Positions 34,992 to 48,139 of a stretch of 64,000 bases of DNA are shown here, one piece after another. The DNA is from CALJXB01 sp965225935 (GTDB lineage: Bacteria > Pseudomonadota > Alphaproteobacteria > Kiloniellales > JAKSDN01). How positions within the stretch are numbered: the first letter of the stretch is position 1; the number at the start of each line of letters is the position of its first letter. Location: assembly GCA_965225935.1 (NCBI GenBank), contig CBDDCC010000003.1, positions 124,001 through 188,000 on the forward strand, in the 5' to 3' direction. The position numbers and the translations under genes were made by a program. The notes beneath the pieces were generated by a model that saw nothing but the letters and a program-made list of their open reading frames with translations, had not been told where the DNA came from and ran no database searches.

Positions 34992-35822
34992 CTATCCCTT
35001 GACCCCGCCGGCGGTCAGCCCGGCGACGATCTTGCGCTGGAACAGGAGGACGAGAACGACCAGAGGCACGGTGACGATCACCGACGCGGCCATGATGTTG
35101 CCCCAGGGAATCTCGAACTGGCCGGCGCCACCAAGAAGGGCGATGGCAACCGGCACCGTGCGCTGGGTACCGCTCGCGGTGAAAGTGAGCGCGAAGAGAA
35201 ACTCGTTCCAGGCGGCGATGAAGGCGAGAAGGCCCGTGGTGACGAGGGCTGGCCACATGAGCGGCAAGAAGATCCTGGAGACGATGATCCAGGGCGTGGC
35301 GCCGTCGAGGATCGCCGCCTCCTCGATCTCGACCGGCAGATCGCCCATGAAGGTGGTCAGCACCCAGACGGTGAACGGCAGGGTGAAGATCATGTAGGCG
35401 AAGATCAGCGCCAGCGGCGAGTTGTAGATGCCGAGGGCCCGGATCAGCTCGAACAGGCCGGCGAGCACGGCGATCTGCGGAAACATCGACACCGACAGGA
35501 TCGTAAGCAGCAGGAGTCCGCGCCCGCGGAAGGGAACGCGCGACAGGGCGTAGGCCGCGGTGACGCTCAGCAGCAGCGAGACCGCGACCACGGCCGTGGC
35601 GACGAGCAGCGAGTTGCCGATGTTGCGCAAGAAGCTGCCGGTCGTGAGCACGAAGACGTAGTTGGCGAGCGATATTGCCTTCGGCCAGTAGTCGACCTCG
35701 AACAGCGCGGTTCCCGACTTGAACGACGTCAGGATGGCGTAATAGAACGGAAAAACCGCGAGTATGACGATGAGGGCGACGAGCGCGTAGAAGGCCGCGC
35801 CCCTGATCGACCTGGCGATCAT
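34992..35822 (-). CDS. Carbohydrate ABC transporter permease (MalG type)
   Basis: 276-residue inner-membrane permease with six helices. The EAA loop is EIEEAAILDGATPWIIVSRI, ending in FLPLMWPALVT, the coupling helix that contacts the ATPase. The C-terminus (QRKIVAGLTAGGVKG) is the usual MalG/ThuG tail. The ATG at 35822 overlaps the stop of the MalF-type gene. The open frame further upstream is a shadow. Confidence 0.93.
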   Translation of the reverse strand: MIARSIRGAAFYALVALIVILAVFPFYYAILTSFKSGTALFEVDYWPKAISLANYVFVLTTGSFLRNIGNSLLVATAVVAVSLLLSVTAAYALSRVPFRGRGLLLLTILSVSMFPQIAVLAGLFELIRALGIYNSPLALIFAYMIFTLPFTVWVLTTFMGDLPVEIEEAAILDGATPWIIVSRIFLPLMWPALVTTGLLAFIAAWNEFLFALTFTASGTQRTVPVAIALLGGAGQFEIPWGNIMAASVIVTVPLVVLVLLFQRKIVAGLTAGGVKG

Positions 35823-36790
35823 GGTTCCTTCCCCGAAAGCCTGACCCGACCGGCTGCGATGTAGGCGATGGTCATCAGCGCAGTGATCAAGAAGACGAGC
35901 GTCGAGGCGGCCGAGCCGTAGCCGAACTTGTCGAAATCGAAGAGAAACTCGCGGGCGTAGATCGACATGGATTTGGTTGCCACGCTGTTGGGCGTCAGCA
36001 CGTAGATCAAGTCGAAGACCCGCAGGGAATCGAGCCCGCGGAAGATCACCGCGACCATCAAGGCGGGCCGGACCAGCGGCAGGGTGATCTTCCAGAACAC
36101 CTTGAGCGGATGGACCCCGTCGATCTTGGCCGCCTCGTAGATATCGCCGGGGATCATCTGCAGGCCGGCCAGAATGAGCAGCGCCATGAAGGGCGTCGAC
36201 TTCCAGACATCGACGATGATGACGGCGATCATTGCCGTGTCGGGCGACGCGGTCCAGGCGATCTTCTCGCTGATCAGGCCCAGGCTGAGCAGCATGTCGT
36301 TGAGGATGCCGAACTGATCGTTCAGCATCCACGCCCACATCTTGGCCGAGACGATGGTCGGAATCGCCCAGGGAATGAGAACGGCGGCGCGGACGATCCC
36401 ACGGCCCCGGAACTCGGCGTTGAGCACCAGGGCGACGATCATGCCCAAAACGGTCTCGAGGGTTACCGACACGACCGTGAAACGGACCGTGTTCCAGACC
36501 GCGCGCCACCAATCCGGGTCGACGAGCAGCCCGTCGTAGAAGGTAGCGCCGCTCGGCAGGGTCAGGATAGAGACGTAGTTGCCGAGGCCGATCCATCGCG
36601 CGCCCTCGATATTGGTCAGGGTCGCGTCGGTGAAGCCGAAGTAGACCGTGCGGAGCAGCGGCCAGCCGGCGACGGCGGCAAGCACCACCAGCATCGGCAG
36701 GAGAAAGAGCCAGGCCGACCGGAGGCGTTGGCGGCGCAGATCCGCATCCCGGCTCGGCGTATCGGCACTTGGCGACCGGAGGGTGGACAT
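35819..36790 (-). CDS. Carbohydrate ABC transporter permease (MalF type)
   Basis: 323-residue permease starting at ATG 36790. The basic cytoplasmic N-terminus is followed by helix 1 (AWLFLLPMLVVLAAVAGW) and the EAA loop DIYEAAKIDGVHPLKVFWKI. Similar to ThuF/AglF of trehalose and alpha-glucoside systems; the substrate cannot be set from sequence. Confidence 0.92.
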   Translation of the reverse strand: MSTLRSPSADTPSRDADLRRQRLRSAWLFLLPMLVVLAAVAGWPLLRTVYFGFTDATLTNIEGARWIGLGNYVSILTLPSGATFYDGLLVDPDWWRAVWNTVRFTVVSVTLETVLGMIVALVLNAEFRGRGIVRAAVLIPWAIPTIVSAKMWAWMLNDQFGILNDMLLSLGLISEKIAWTASPDTAMIAVIIVDVWKSTPFMALLILAGLQMIPGDIYEAAKIDGVHPLKVFWKITLPLVRPALMVAVIFRGLDSLRVFDLIYVLTPNSVATKSMSIYAREFLFDFDKFGYGSAASTLVFLITALMTIAYIAAGRVRLSGKEP

Positions 36791-36846
36791 GGAGCGGCAC
36801 TTCCCGGGATCACGCCGCGCCGGCGGCTCGGCCGAAATTGGGACCT

Positions 36847-38115
36847 CTACCAGCCGGCGCCCTTGAGCTTGGTGAGTTCGATTTCCAGCATGGCGAGATT
36901 GTCCGCCGCCGTGCCCTTGCCGGAAAGCGTCTCGTGGACCGCGGTCCAGAATTCGTGCGAGACCTCGTTGTACTTGAGCTCGGTTACGGCCGAAGGACGC
37001 GCCACGGCGTTCAGGAGAACCGGCTCCCAGCGCGAGACGATCGGCAGCTTCTCGGCAAGCTCGGGATCGTCGTAGAGCGACCTGATGGTCGGCAGGTTGC
37101 CGGCGATGAGCGCCCGCACCTTCTGCTGTTCGGGCGAGGCCAGGAACTTCACTAGCTCGATGGCGGCCTCGGGGTCCTCGACAAACTTCGGGATGGCGAG
37201 GTTCCAGCCCCCGAGGGCCGCGGCGGACCTGTCGCCCGCTTTGCCGATGGGCAGGGTGGTCACCTCGAACTTGCCCTTGATGGCGGAATCGCCTTCGTTG
37301 CCGAGGGCATAGGCATAGGGCCAGTTGCGCATGAAGACGGCGTTGCCGGTCTGCCAAACGCCCCGAGACTCCTCCTCTCCGTAGGCGAGCACGCCGGGCG
37401 GCGAGATGGCGCCGACCCACCCCTTGGCGCGCTCGATGGCCGCGGCCGCATCGGGGTTGTTGATGGAGATGGTGCCGTCGGCTTCGACGATCCTGCCGCC
37501 GCCCGAGGAGGCGACCCATTCCAGCGCATCGCAGGTCAGGCCCTCGTAGGCCTTGCCCTGGAAGACGAAGCCCCACATGTCGCCGTTGCCGGCGGCGCGC
37601 TCCTTGTCCATGACCGTCTTCGCGGTCGCCGCCATTTCGTCCCAGGTCTCAGGCACCGCGGCGCCGTGCTTCTCGAGCAGGTCCTTGCGATAGTAGAGGG
37701 CAGGCGCGTCGGTGAAGAGCGGCAGCGCGACCAGCCTGCCGCCGACCGTCTGGGACTCGACGATCGCGGGAAAGTGCTGGTCGATCACGTCGGCGGCCGC
37801 CTCGCTCAGGTCGAGCAGCTGACCCGCCAGCTGGGGCGCCCAGATAACGTCCATCCGGTAGACGTCGATGTCGCTGTTCCGGGCGGCGAGCCAAAGCTTG
37901 TACTGGCCGAACTGCTCGTTGGACGACGACGGCATCGCGACGATATCGACGCTATGCCCGGTGCGTTCCTCGAACACCTTGACCTGGGCGCGCAAGGCCG
38001 CCAGCTCGGTGCCGGTGTCGCCGGCGGCGATGGCGAGCTCCGCGGCCACGGCCGGAGCTGCCGCTAGCAGCGAGAACGCGGCCAAGGCCAACAGCGCTGG
38101 ACGAAAACCCATCAC
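36847..38115 (-). CDS. Extracellular sugar-binding protein of the ABC transporter
   Basis: 422-residue family 1 solute-binding protein. Signal peptide about 1-25 (LLAAAPAVAAELA). Typical blocks: VFEERTGHSVDIVAMPSSS, VDVIWAPQLAGQLLDLSEAA, ALYYRKDLLEKHGAAVPETW and FMRNWPYAYALGN. Order binding protein-permease-permease-ATPase resembles thuEFGK. No LacI-type regulator or sugar hydrolase lies next to it, so the substrate (trehalose, maltose, sucrose or glucosylglycerol-like) is open. Confidence 0.92.
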   Translation of the reverse strand: MMGFRPALLALAAFSLLAAAPAVAAELAIAAGDTGTELAALRAQVKVFEERTGHSVDIVAMPSSSNEQFGQYKLWLAARNSDIDVYRMDVIWAPQLAGQLLDLSEAAADVIDQHFPAIVESQTVGGRLVALPLFTDAPALYYRKDLLEKHGAAVPETWDEMAATAKTVMDKERAAGNGDMWGFVFQGKAYEGLTCDALEWVASSGGGRIVEADGTISINNPDAAAAIERAKGWVGAISPPGVLAYGEEESRGVWQTGNAVFMRNWPYAYALGNEGDSAIKGKFEVTTLPIGKAGDRSAAALGGWNLAIPKFVEDPEAAIELVKFLASPEQQKVRALIAGNLPTIRSLYDDPELAEKLPIVSRWEPVLLNAVARPSAVTELKYNEVSHEFWTAVHETLSGKGTAADNLAMLEIELTKLKGAGW

Positions 38116-38474
38116 AAGGGATCCTCACTCGTCTGGTCGAATGCAGCCGCATCGCGCGGCCTATCCACGGGCGCGGTCCGGCCGCACGGCCTCGTCTCGG
38201 CAGTCGCCCGCCAAGGGCGGCCGGAACTGCCGCGCCGGCCTGCGCCGAGCCGCTGGGATCATGACCAACGAACAGGGCCAAAGTCAAAGGAGAGCGTGTC
38301 TCGGGGCGCTTGACCGGCGATACCGGACCTGACGGGACGGCTCATGGAGCGGCGAGGTTCCGCTCCGGCGCAGCGCGAGCGCCTCGGAGACCAAGCGGAT
38401 CCACAGAGCCTTATGCCCTGGGATCCGCTCGAGTCCGCGCCGATGATGCCTTTTTTCGGAAAACCTGCCAGGCG
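38116..38474. other. Intergenic region with one perfect inverted repeat
   Basis: 359-base gap between the copper-chaperone fusion and the sugar-binding protein gene. A perfect 9-base inverted repeat (AGCGGATCC at 38394-38402, GGATCCGCT at 38421-38429, 18-base loop) lies downstream of the minus-strand fusion gene and could end its transcript, although no U-run follows. The promoter of the ABC operon should lie near 38120-38250, but I cannot point to clear -35/-10 boxes. Confidence 0.4.
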
Positions 38475-39869
38475 CTATTTGTCGAGCACGCTGATCGGCA
38501 CGGTTTGCCTTCGACCGGACTCGAAAACCAGGGTCATGTCGAGCGTCTCTCCGGCCGTGAAATGCTCCCGCGGCCCCATCAGCATCAGATGCTTGCCGCC
38601 GGGCTCGAGGCGCAGCTGCCCGTGGGCGGGAATAACGACGTCGGTCAGTTCCCGCATCTTCATGAGGCCGTCGACCATCGCCATCTCGTGCACCTCGATC
38701 ATCTTGAAGGCAGCGCTCTCGATTCTCGCCAGCCTCAAGTCCTCGCCGTTCACGTTGACCAGGGTCATGTATCCGGCGTTCATCTTCGCCCGGGAATCGG
38801 TGGCCCGGACCCAGGCGTTCATGATGGCGACGGCATCCTCGGCCGGGTGACCATGGCTTTCGACCGGCTGGCTATGGCTCACAGCCGTCGCGCCGGGCGA
38901 GTGACCATTGTGGGAATGGGCGTCGTGGGAATGGGCGTCGTGAGAATGCCCCTCCAAGCCTGCCATCAGCCTCGCGGTCTCCCCTTCGATGTAGTGGAGG
39001 AGCGCCAGAACCTCGTTCTGGTTCAGACGCGAGTTAGGCATGGCCAGCCGGTCGTACTTCTCATAGAGCGCCAGGGCGATCGGATCCTTCTCCTCCAGCA
39101 TCTTGTCCGGGGCCCTCAGCCAACTGATGAGCCAGCTCTTCTCGCGCCGTTGGGTGACTCCGAAGAGGTCCGGGCCGAGAGCGTCCTCCGGCTCGAAACC
39201 GGCGATGGTATGGCAGGCGGCGCAGCGGGTCCGGAAGATCTGCTCGCCCCGCGGGATGGTGCGCAGCTCCGGCGCGTGCGCGTAGTCCTTTCCGTTGGGC
39301 GGCGCCTTCCAGTCCGTCAGCCAGTTGGCGATCTGATCGGCGAGCACATGCGGGTTCTCGAAAGGCGAGCGCTTCATCCACCGGCCCGTCGCCTGGTTGC
39401 CGATGATCATGCTCACGTTGTGGTTCAGTGAGCCGTCCTGGATTTCCTCGATGTAGAGGCCGAGCTTCCGGCGCAGCAGGGTGATGTCGGATTCCTCGCC
39501 GGTCAGGAAGGTCCACTTCGCGCCGAACCTCTCCCGGTACTCGCGCAGCACCTCGGGCGTGTCGTTCTCGGGATCGATGGTGATGGAGTAGAAGAAGATG
39601 TCCGACCCCAGGCGGTCGCCCAGGATGTGCTGGGCGCGCACCAGTTGCGCCGTCTCCAGGGGGCAGGTGTCCGGGCAGGAGGTGTATATGAAGTTCACCG
39701 CGACGATCTTGTCTTCGATGAGGTCATCGAAGAAGCGCACGGTCTCCCCGTCGTGGGTCCGCAAGGGCACGTTGGGGAAGTAGTCTCCGCCCCAATTCGA
39801 CGCCAGCGCCTGGGGACCGCCCGCAAGAGAGAAGGCGGTCGCCAGGATCAAACAAAGCTGCTTATACAA
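38475..39869 (-). CDS. SCO / cytochrome c / PCuAC triple-domain copper chaperone
   Basis: 464-residue exported fusion. Order: signal peptide (1-24); SCO domain (about 28-190) with C65-PDT-C69 and H150; cytochrome c domain (about 203-300) with C216-AA-C219-H220 and likely distal M277; histidine-rich linker (308-341, HSHDAHSHDAHSHNGH); PCuAC domain (about 345-460) that exactly fits H-x10-M-x21-H-x-M (H394, M405, H427, M429). SCO and PCuAC normally work together to load Cu(I) into CuA or other exported copper sites; here both are joined through a redox heme. It follows the multicopper oxidase by 25 bases, its likely client. Confidence 0.92.
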   Translation of the reverse strand: MYKQLCLILATAFSLAGGPQALASNWGGDYFPNVPLRTHDGETVRFFDDLIEDKIVAVNFIYTSCPDTCPLETAQLVRAQHILGDRLGSDIFFYSITIDPENDTPEVLREYRERFGAKWTFLTGEESDITLLRRKLGLYIEEIQDGSLNHNVSMIIGNQATGRWMKRSPFENPHVLADQIANWLTDWKAPPNGKDYAHAPELRTIPRGEQIFRTRCAACHTIAGFEPEDALGPDLFGVTQRREKSWLISWLRAPDKMLEEKDPIALALYEKYDRLAMPNSRLNQNEVLALLHYIEGETARLMAGLEGHSHDAHSHDAHSHNGHSPGATAVSHSQPVESHGHPAEDAVAIMNAWVRATDSRAKMNAGYMTLVNVNGEDLRLARIESAAFKMIEVHEMAMVDGLMKMRELTDVVIPAHGQLRLEPGGKHLMLMGPREHFTAGETLDMTLVFESGRRQTVPISVLDK

Positions 39870-39894
39870 CTACCTAGACCCCTCGAGCCCTGTT

Positions 39895-43659
<3,765 letters not shown>

Positions 43660-44000
43660 TATATCCCCCCCTATAATACCGCGACTTCATGAAATTCAAG
43701 AAAGTCAATACAGGCATCGTCATATTAATCATCACAGCTTATCACAAGTTCGCGATGCCAAACAAGTATTGGTCTCAATGTATATTTACAGCATTTTGCG
43801 TTCTGTTTTGTACGTCAATATACTCAATGTAATAATCCGATGGACATAACGCATGACCGCAAGCAACATGCGTGTTTGACTGCGTTCCAATGGCTTGATT
43901 GATCTGAATACCGACGGCCAAACTTCAGGGGGCCATCTCACCACCCCGGTCGCGGCATCCCGGTCCCGTTCCGAGGGCCTTCCGGATCGTCCAGCGCCCG
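43660..44000. other. AT-rich promoter region of the multicopper oxidase
   Basis: 341 bases, clearly lower in GC than the flanks, between the oxidase start and the end of the oxygenase gene. No gene is visible. On the minus strand it contains TTGACT near 43710 and TATTAT near 43673, but the spacing (24 bases) is too long for a standard sigma-70 pair. Low GC may mark a strong regulated promoter or acquired DNA. Confidence 0.4.
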
Positions 44001-45095
44001 TCAGCCGGCGGCGCGCGCGACCATCTCCTTCGCCACCTCCTCGGGGTCCGGCAGGCTGCCGCGCTCGTCCCAGCGGTAGGCGTAGGAATAGGAGTGCATG
44101 TTCTCGATCCAGTAGCCGAAGTGGGTGGGCGGGTACTTCGGCGGGTTCTCCTCGCCGGTGCAGGTCGGCAGGCACTCGACGATGGTGTCGTGGTTGGCGG
44201 CGAAGAAGAGCGCCATGGAGTAGCGCTTCCGGCCCGAGCTGTTCACGACCCGGTGGGGCGTCGAGACGAAGAGGTCGTTGGTCCAGCGCATCATCATGTC
44301 GCCGATGTTGATGATGAAGGTGTCCTCGATGGGCGGCGCCTCGATCCACTCTCCGGCCCGGTTCTGAACCTGGAGGCCGGACTCGCTCTGCCACAGCAGG
44401 GTGAAGCTCTCGTAGTCGGTGTGCGAGCCGATGCCGATCTTCGCGTCCTGCGGATCCGTCTCGGGGTAGTAGAGGATGCGAAGCTGGGCGCAGGGCTTGG
44501 TGATCAGCGGCTCGAAATGGTCCTCCGGCAGCTCGAGGGCGAGCGCGAACAGGCGGTAGAGCCGCTTGCCGAGCGCCATGGACTCCTCGAAGTAGCGGTA
44601 GATGTCGCGCCGGAACGCGGGCAGTTCGTCAGGCCAGACGTTGGGGCCGAGGAGAGCGTTGCCGGCCAAGTAGTCGGGATCGTCCTCGGGCAGCTCGAGC
44701 CCGATCTCGTAGCCCTCCTGCAGATCGACGATGGTGGGATCCGCCGAGAGGCCGCCCACCGGCACGTAGCCCTTGTGCCGCTTGGTCTTCATCACGTCGT
44801 ACTTGCGCTTGACCTCCTCGGGCAGGCCATAGAAGCGGTCGGCGGTCGCGCGGGCCCGGGCGATGACATCGGCCGGCACGCCATGGTTCCGGACGTAGAA
44901 GAAGCCGACCCTGGACGCCGCTTCGCGGGCCTCGCGCGCCGTCTCGCGCTTGGCCGCTTCGTCGTCCGTCAACATGGCGCCCATGTCGATCACCGGGATC
45001 TCGCTGAAGTCGACCCGGCGCGCGTCCTTGCCCGTGCGCCCGGCGATGTCCGTCGGGCGGATCTTCGCCTTCTTGTCGTAGTCAGGCAGCTGCAT
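44001..45095 (-). CDS. Isopenicillin N synthase-like 2-oxoglutarate/Fe(II) oxygenase
   Basis: 364 residues from ATG 45095 (GGAGG 9 bases upstream); the frame stays open upstream without conservation. The N-terminal DIOX_N block is IPVIDMGAMLTDDEAAK, then VGFFYVRNHGVP. Iron ligands are in GSHTDYESFTLLWQ (His-x-Asp) and STPHRVVNSSGRKRYS (His, then Arg-x-Ser for 2-oxoglutarate). The substrate is unknown. Divergent from the sulfatase gene, with a shared 294-base promoter region. Confidence 0.9.
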   Translation of the reverse strand: MQLPDYDKKAKIRPTDIAGRTGKDARRVDFSEIPVIDMGAMLTDDEAAKRETAREAREAASRVGFFYVRNHGVPADVIARARATADRFYGLPEEVKRKYDVMKTKRHKGYVPVGGLSADPTIVDLQEGYEIGLELPEDDPDYLAGNALLGPNVWPDELPAFRRDIYRYFEESMALGKRLYRLFALALELPEDHFEPLITKPCAQLRILYYPETDPQDAKIGIGSHTDYESFTLLWQSESGLQVQNRAGEWIEAPPIEDTFIINIGDMMMRWTNDLFVSTPHRVVNSSGRKRYSMALFFAANHDTIVECLPTCTGEENPPKYPPTHFGYWIENMHSYSYAYRWDERGSLPDPEEVAKEMVARAAG

Positions 45096-45389
45096 GGGCC
45101 CCAACCTCCGATGAGTCGCAGCATAGCCCATCCGCGCCATCCGTCCTTAGCGAAATCGGCCGGGCGCGGGCATGACCTGCCGGCTCTCCGGGCCAGTCTT
45201 GCGGGCCCTCCGGACCGGGCCATGCAGCCCTATTCCCGCGATTCCAGCTCGCGAAGGACCCTCGTGACATGGCTCGGTGGCGGACGGCTCGCTCAACCAA
45301 AAGGTCGCTCCACTCTCAGATGCGATATTGACTGTGGCGGCCCGGCAAAGAAGTATGCATTCTGTTTGGTTGCTAGGGGGGGACACCTG

Positions 45390-47084
45390 ATGAAATGGCG
45401 ATCGTCGGCGATCGGCCTCGCGACGGCCATCGCCGGGGCAAGTGTCTGCACGGCCCCGGCGCTCGCGGAAGGCGATAAAATCATCCATGATGCAGAGTAT
45501 TACGTGCTGGAGCGCCAGCACGCGAAGCAGTGGGCGGCAGACAACGCGGCCGTCGATGCGCGCCTTGCGGAGATCCGCGCGGCCAACGGCGGCAAACCTC
45601 CCAACATCCTCTACATCCTGATCGACGACATCGGGTTCGGCGAGATCGGCACGCCCTATCTCAACTATGTCCGCGGTTACGAGACCCCGAACATCAACGC
45701 CTTCGCCGAGGAGAGTCTGCGCTTCATGCGCATGTACACGGAGCCCTCCTGCACGCCGACCCGCGTCGCCTTCATGACCGGCCGCCAACCCTGGCGGCTC
45801 GGAATGGCCCACACGTCGGTCGCCATGGATGGCTTCGGCATGGCGGCGGAGGAGGTGACGCTGGCCGAGGTCCTGAAGGCGGAGGGCTACAACACCGCCC
45901 ATGTGGGCAAGTGGCACATCGGCGACATCGAGGAGAGCTTCCCGCACAACCAGGGGTTCGATGTCGCCTTCTTCCCGGTTCACCAGCAAGGCCAGCTTGC
46001 CGTGTTTTCCCGGGAGTCCCATGAGGGCAATCAGGCCATCGGGGCGAACTACAGCCAGTTCGACGACAAGTGGGTCCTGGACCGCAGCTTCCGCCCCATC
46101 CCGGGCACGATGGTGACAGGCCTGGAGGCCACGGCCGGCGCCATGGCCAGGGAGGTCGACCTCGCCCCGGGCGAGAAATGGACCCAGGCCAAGTACGACG
46201 AGATGAACGAGCGCTATCAGCGGCAGGTGCTGGAGCAGCTCGATGAACTGACGGCCAGGGACGAGCCGTTCTTCCTGCAGTACTGGCCGCTCCTGCCCCT
46301 CACCTTCACCCGCTCGGACGTCGGGCAGTTCACCTCGCCGAACGGCGGTTTCCAGACCGAGAGCATGCAGAGAGTCGACGCCTGGGTCGGCGAGCTTCTC
46401 GACCGCCTGGAAGAGAGCGGCAAGGCCGAGAACACCCTCGTCATCGTCATGGGCGACAACGGCAACTTCACGAAGTACATGCCCTTCAGCGGCTACTCGC
46501 CGATGATCTATCGCGGCGGCAAGGGAGACGCGACCGAGGGCGCCGTCCGGGTCGACGCCTTCCTTCGCTGGCCCGCGGCCATCGCGGCCGACAGCTATGC
46601 CGGCGACATGATCCACGTCTCGGATCTGTTCACCTCGCTCGCCCGGGTCGCGGGCGGCATGGAGCACGTTCCGACCGACCGGATCATCGACGGTGTCGAC
46701 CAGACCGGCATGCTCTTCCTGGGCGAGGGCAAGGGGCGCCGCGATCACCTCTTCGTCTACCAGTCCAATCAGTTGGCCGCGATCATCAAGGAACAGTACA
46801 AGCTGCACATGCCGCCCCCCGGCACCAATCTGGTGGGCGCCAACTTCTACGACCTGTTCCGCGATCCGCGCGAGGAGTCTCCGGTCTCGACACCGGTCGG
46901 CGCCTGGGCCGCATCGCCGTTCGAACGCATCGTGAAGCGTCACCTGGCCTGGAAGCAGCGCTATCCCGACAAGCCGGCAGCAACGGGATTGCCCTACTCC
47001 GGCATCGAGAACCTGCGGCCGGAGACCCTGGCGATGCGCGAAGAATGGCTCGCCTGGGTACAGCAGATTCAACCTCCGGAGTAG
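45390..47084 (+). CDS. Exported type I arylsulfatase
   Basis: 564 residues from ATG 45390 (GGGGGGG ribosome site). Signal peptide about 1-26. The formylglycine motif C-T-P-T-R lies in EPSCTPTRVAFMTGRQPWR; metal and substrate blocks are LYILIDDIGFGEIG, VGKWHIGDIEESFPHNQGFD and VIVMGDNGNFTKYMPFSGYS. Cys-type sulfatases need a formylglycine-generating enzyme, not seen here. The normal His after the DNG block is absent in form (Asn-Gly-Asn), so activity on sulfate esters is likely but not proven. It is followed by a barrel-like protein. Confidence 0.9.
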   Translation: MKWRSSAIGLATAIAGASVCTAPALAEGDKIIHDAEYYVLERQHAKQWAADNAAVDARLAEIRAANGGKPPNILYILIDDIGFGEIGTPYLNYVRGYETPNINAFAEESLRFMRMYTEPSCTPTRVAFMTGRQPWRLGMAHTSVAMDGFGMAAEEVTLAEVLKAEGYNTAHVGKWHIGDIEESFPHNQGFDVAFFPVHQQGQLAVFSRESHEGNQAIGANYSQFDDKWVLDRSFRPIPGTMVTGLEATAGAMAREVDLAPGEKWTQAKYDEMNERYQRQVLEQLDELTARDEPFFLQYWPLLPLTFTRSDVGQFTSPNGGFQTESMQRVDAWVGELLDRLEESGKAENTLVIVMGDNGNFTKYMPFSGYSPMIYRGGKGDATEGAVRVDAFLRWPAAIAADSYAGDMIHVSDLFTSLARVAGGMEHVPTDRIIDGVDQTGMLFLGEGKGRRDHLFVYQSNQLAAIIKEQYKLHMPPPGTNLVGANFYDLFRDPREESPVSTPVGAWAASPFERIVKRHLAWKQRYPDKPAATGLPYSGIENLRPETLAMREEWLAWVQQIQPPE

Positions 47085-47233
47085 CGCCCGCCATCACAGC
47101 AAAAGTGATCCCGCAAGAAGAAACGGAGCAGGGGAATACCTATGGAACTGCAGATAGGCCGGAGAGCGAAAGAACTCGCCTCGGGGCCGCCGCGGGCAGA
47201 TTGCTAGCATTGCTCGCGGCCGGTACCGGTCCG

Positions 47234-48061
47234 ATGTTCGGCGCGCGGGCGTGCGGGGCCTCGCCAGTGACGATTGAGAGCCGCCTGAGAGGCCGGTTCG
47301 AACGGTGCATCTCTCTGTTCGTCGCGTCGATGGTCGCGGCTCTCGGTCTGGCGTCGACGGCTGTCGCGCAAGCCCCCGAAGACGACGGTTGGGACTTCAA
47401 AGCCGCGCCCTATGTCTGGTTCACGTCCCTGGAGGGTGACGTCGCCACCATCTCCGGCATACCGCCGGCGGAAGTCGACGCCAGTTTCAGCGACATCCTG
47501 GAGAACCTGAACATCGCCGCCATGGGATACGTGGAGGCGCGGCAGGGTCGCTTCGGCGTCGGGGCGGACCTGCTCTACTTCGACATCTCCGCCGACGGCG
47601 ACGGGCCGACGGCCGCCTTCTCGAAGGCCGAGCTCGACCTTTCGGCGTTCGTCGGCACCTTCAACGGCTTCTACCGCTTTGCGCAGGAGGAGTCCTACAG
47701 GGCCGACCTTCTGGTCGGCGCCCGGCTCTGGGTGACCGATACCGAGCTCACCCTCAAGCCCGGGCTGGCCGCGGGCCGCTCGGCCGATGACAAGGAGGTC
47801 TGGGCCGACCCCATTCTGGGCGTCCGCGGGTTCGCCTGGCTGACCGACGACGTCGGGCTTCGCGCCTACGGCGATGTGGGCGGCTTCGGGCTGGCCTCGG
47901 ACATCACCTATCAAGTGCTGGGCTCGCTGAGTTACGCCGCCACCGATTCGATCCATATCGATGCGGGCTATCGCTACATGAAGGTCGACTACGAGGATGG
48001 CGACTATCTCCTGGACGTTGCCTTCCACGGGCCCTTCATCGGCGCCGTGTTCAAGTTCTAG
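47234..48061 (+). CDS. Probable outer-membrane beta-barrel protein
   Basis: 275 residues from ATG 47234; a GTG at 47268 would give a cleaner signal peptide (ERCISLFVASMVAALGLAST, cut after AVAQA). The mature part is rich in alternating aromatic strands: FKAAPYVWFTSLEGDVATI, GRFGVGADLLYFDI, IHIDAGYRYMKVDYEDGDY, and ends with F (VFKF), as outer-membrane barrels do. About ten strands are plausible. It may be a porin-like partner of the sulfatase upstream. Confidence 0.78.
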   Translation: MFGARACGASPVTIESRLRGRFERCISLFVASMVAALGLASTAVAQAPEDDGWDFKAAPYVWFTSLEGDVATISGIPPAEVDASFSDILENLNIAAMGYVEARQGRFGVGADLLYFDISADGDGPTAAFSKAELDLSAFVGTFNGFYRFAQEESYRADLLVGARLWVTDTELTLKPGLAAGRSADDKEVWADPILGVRGFAWLTDDVGLRAYGDVGGFGLASDITYQVLGSLSYAATDSIHIDAGYRYMKVDYEDGDYLLDVAFHGPFIGAVFKF

Positions 48062-48139
48062 CGAAGGGGTTCGAACGGTTGCCGGATAGCATGTTGTCAT
48101 CAATAGAGCTTGTCACACTCTCAAGAGGAGGAGGTTGCC

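Noticed and set aside
43680..43715. FNR-like site on the minus strand, TTGACTTTCTTGAA, upstream of the multicopper oxidase.
   Set aside because: Only one half-site fits; the second (TTGAA) is not the inverse of the first.
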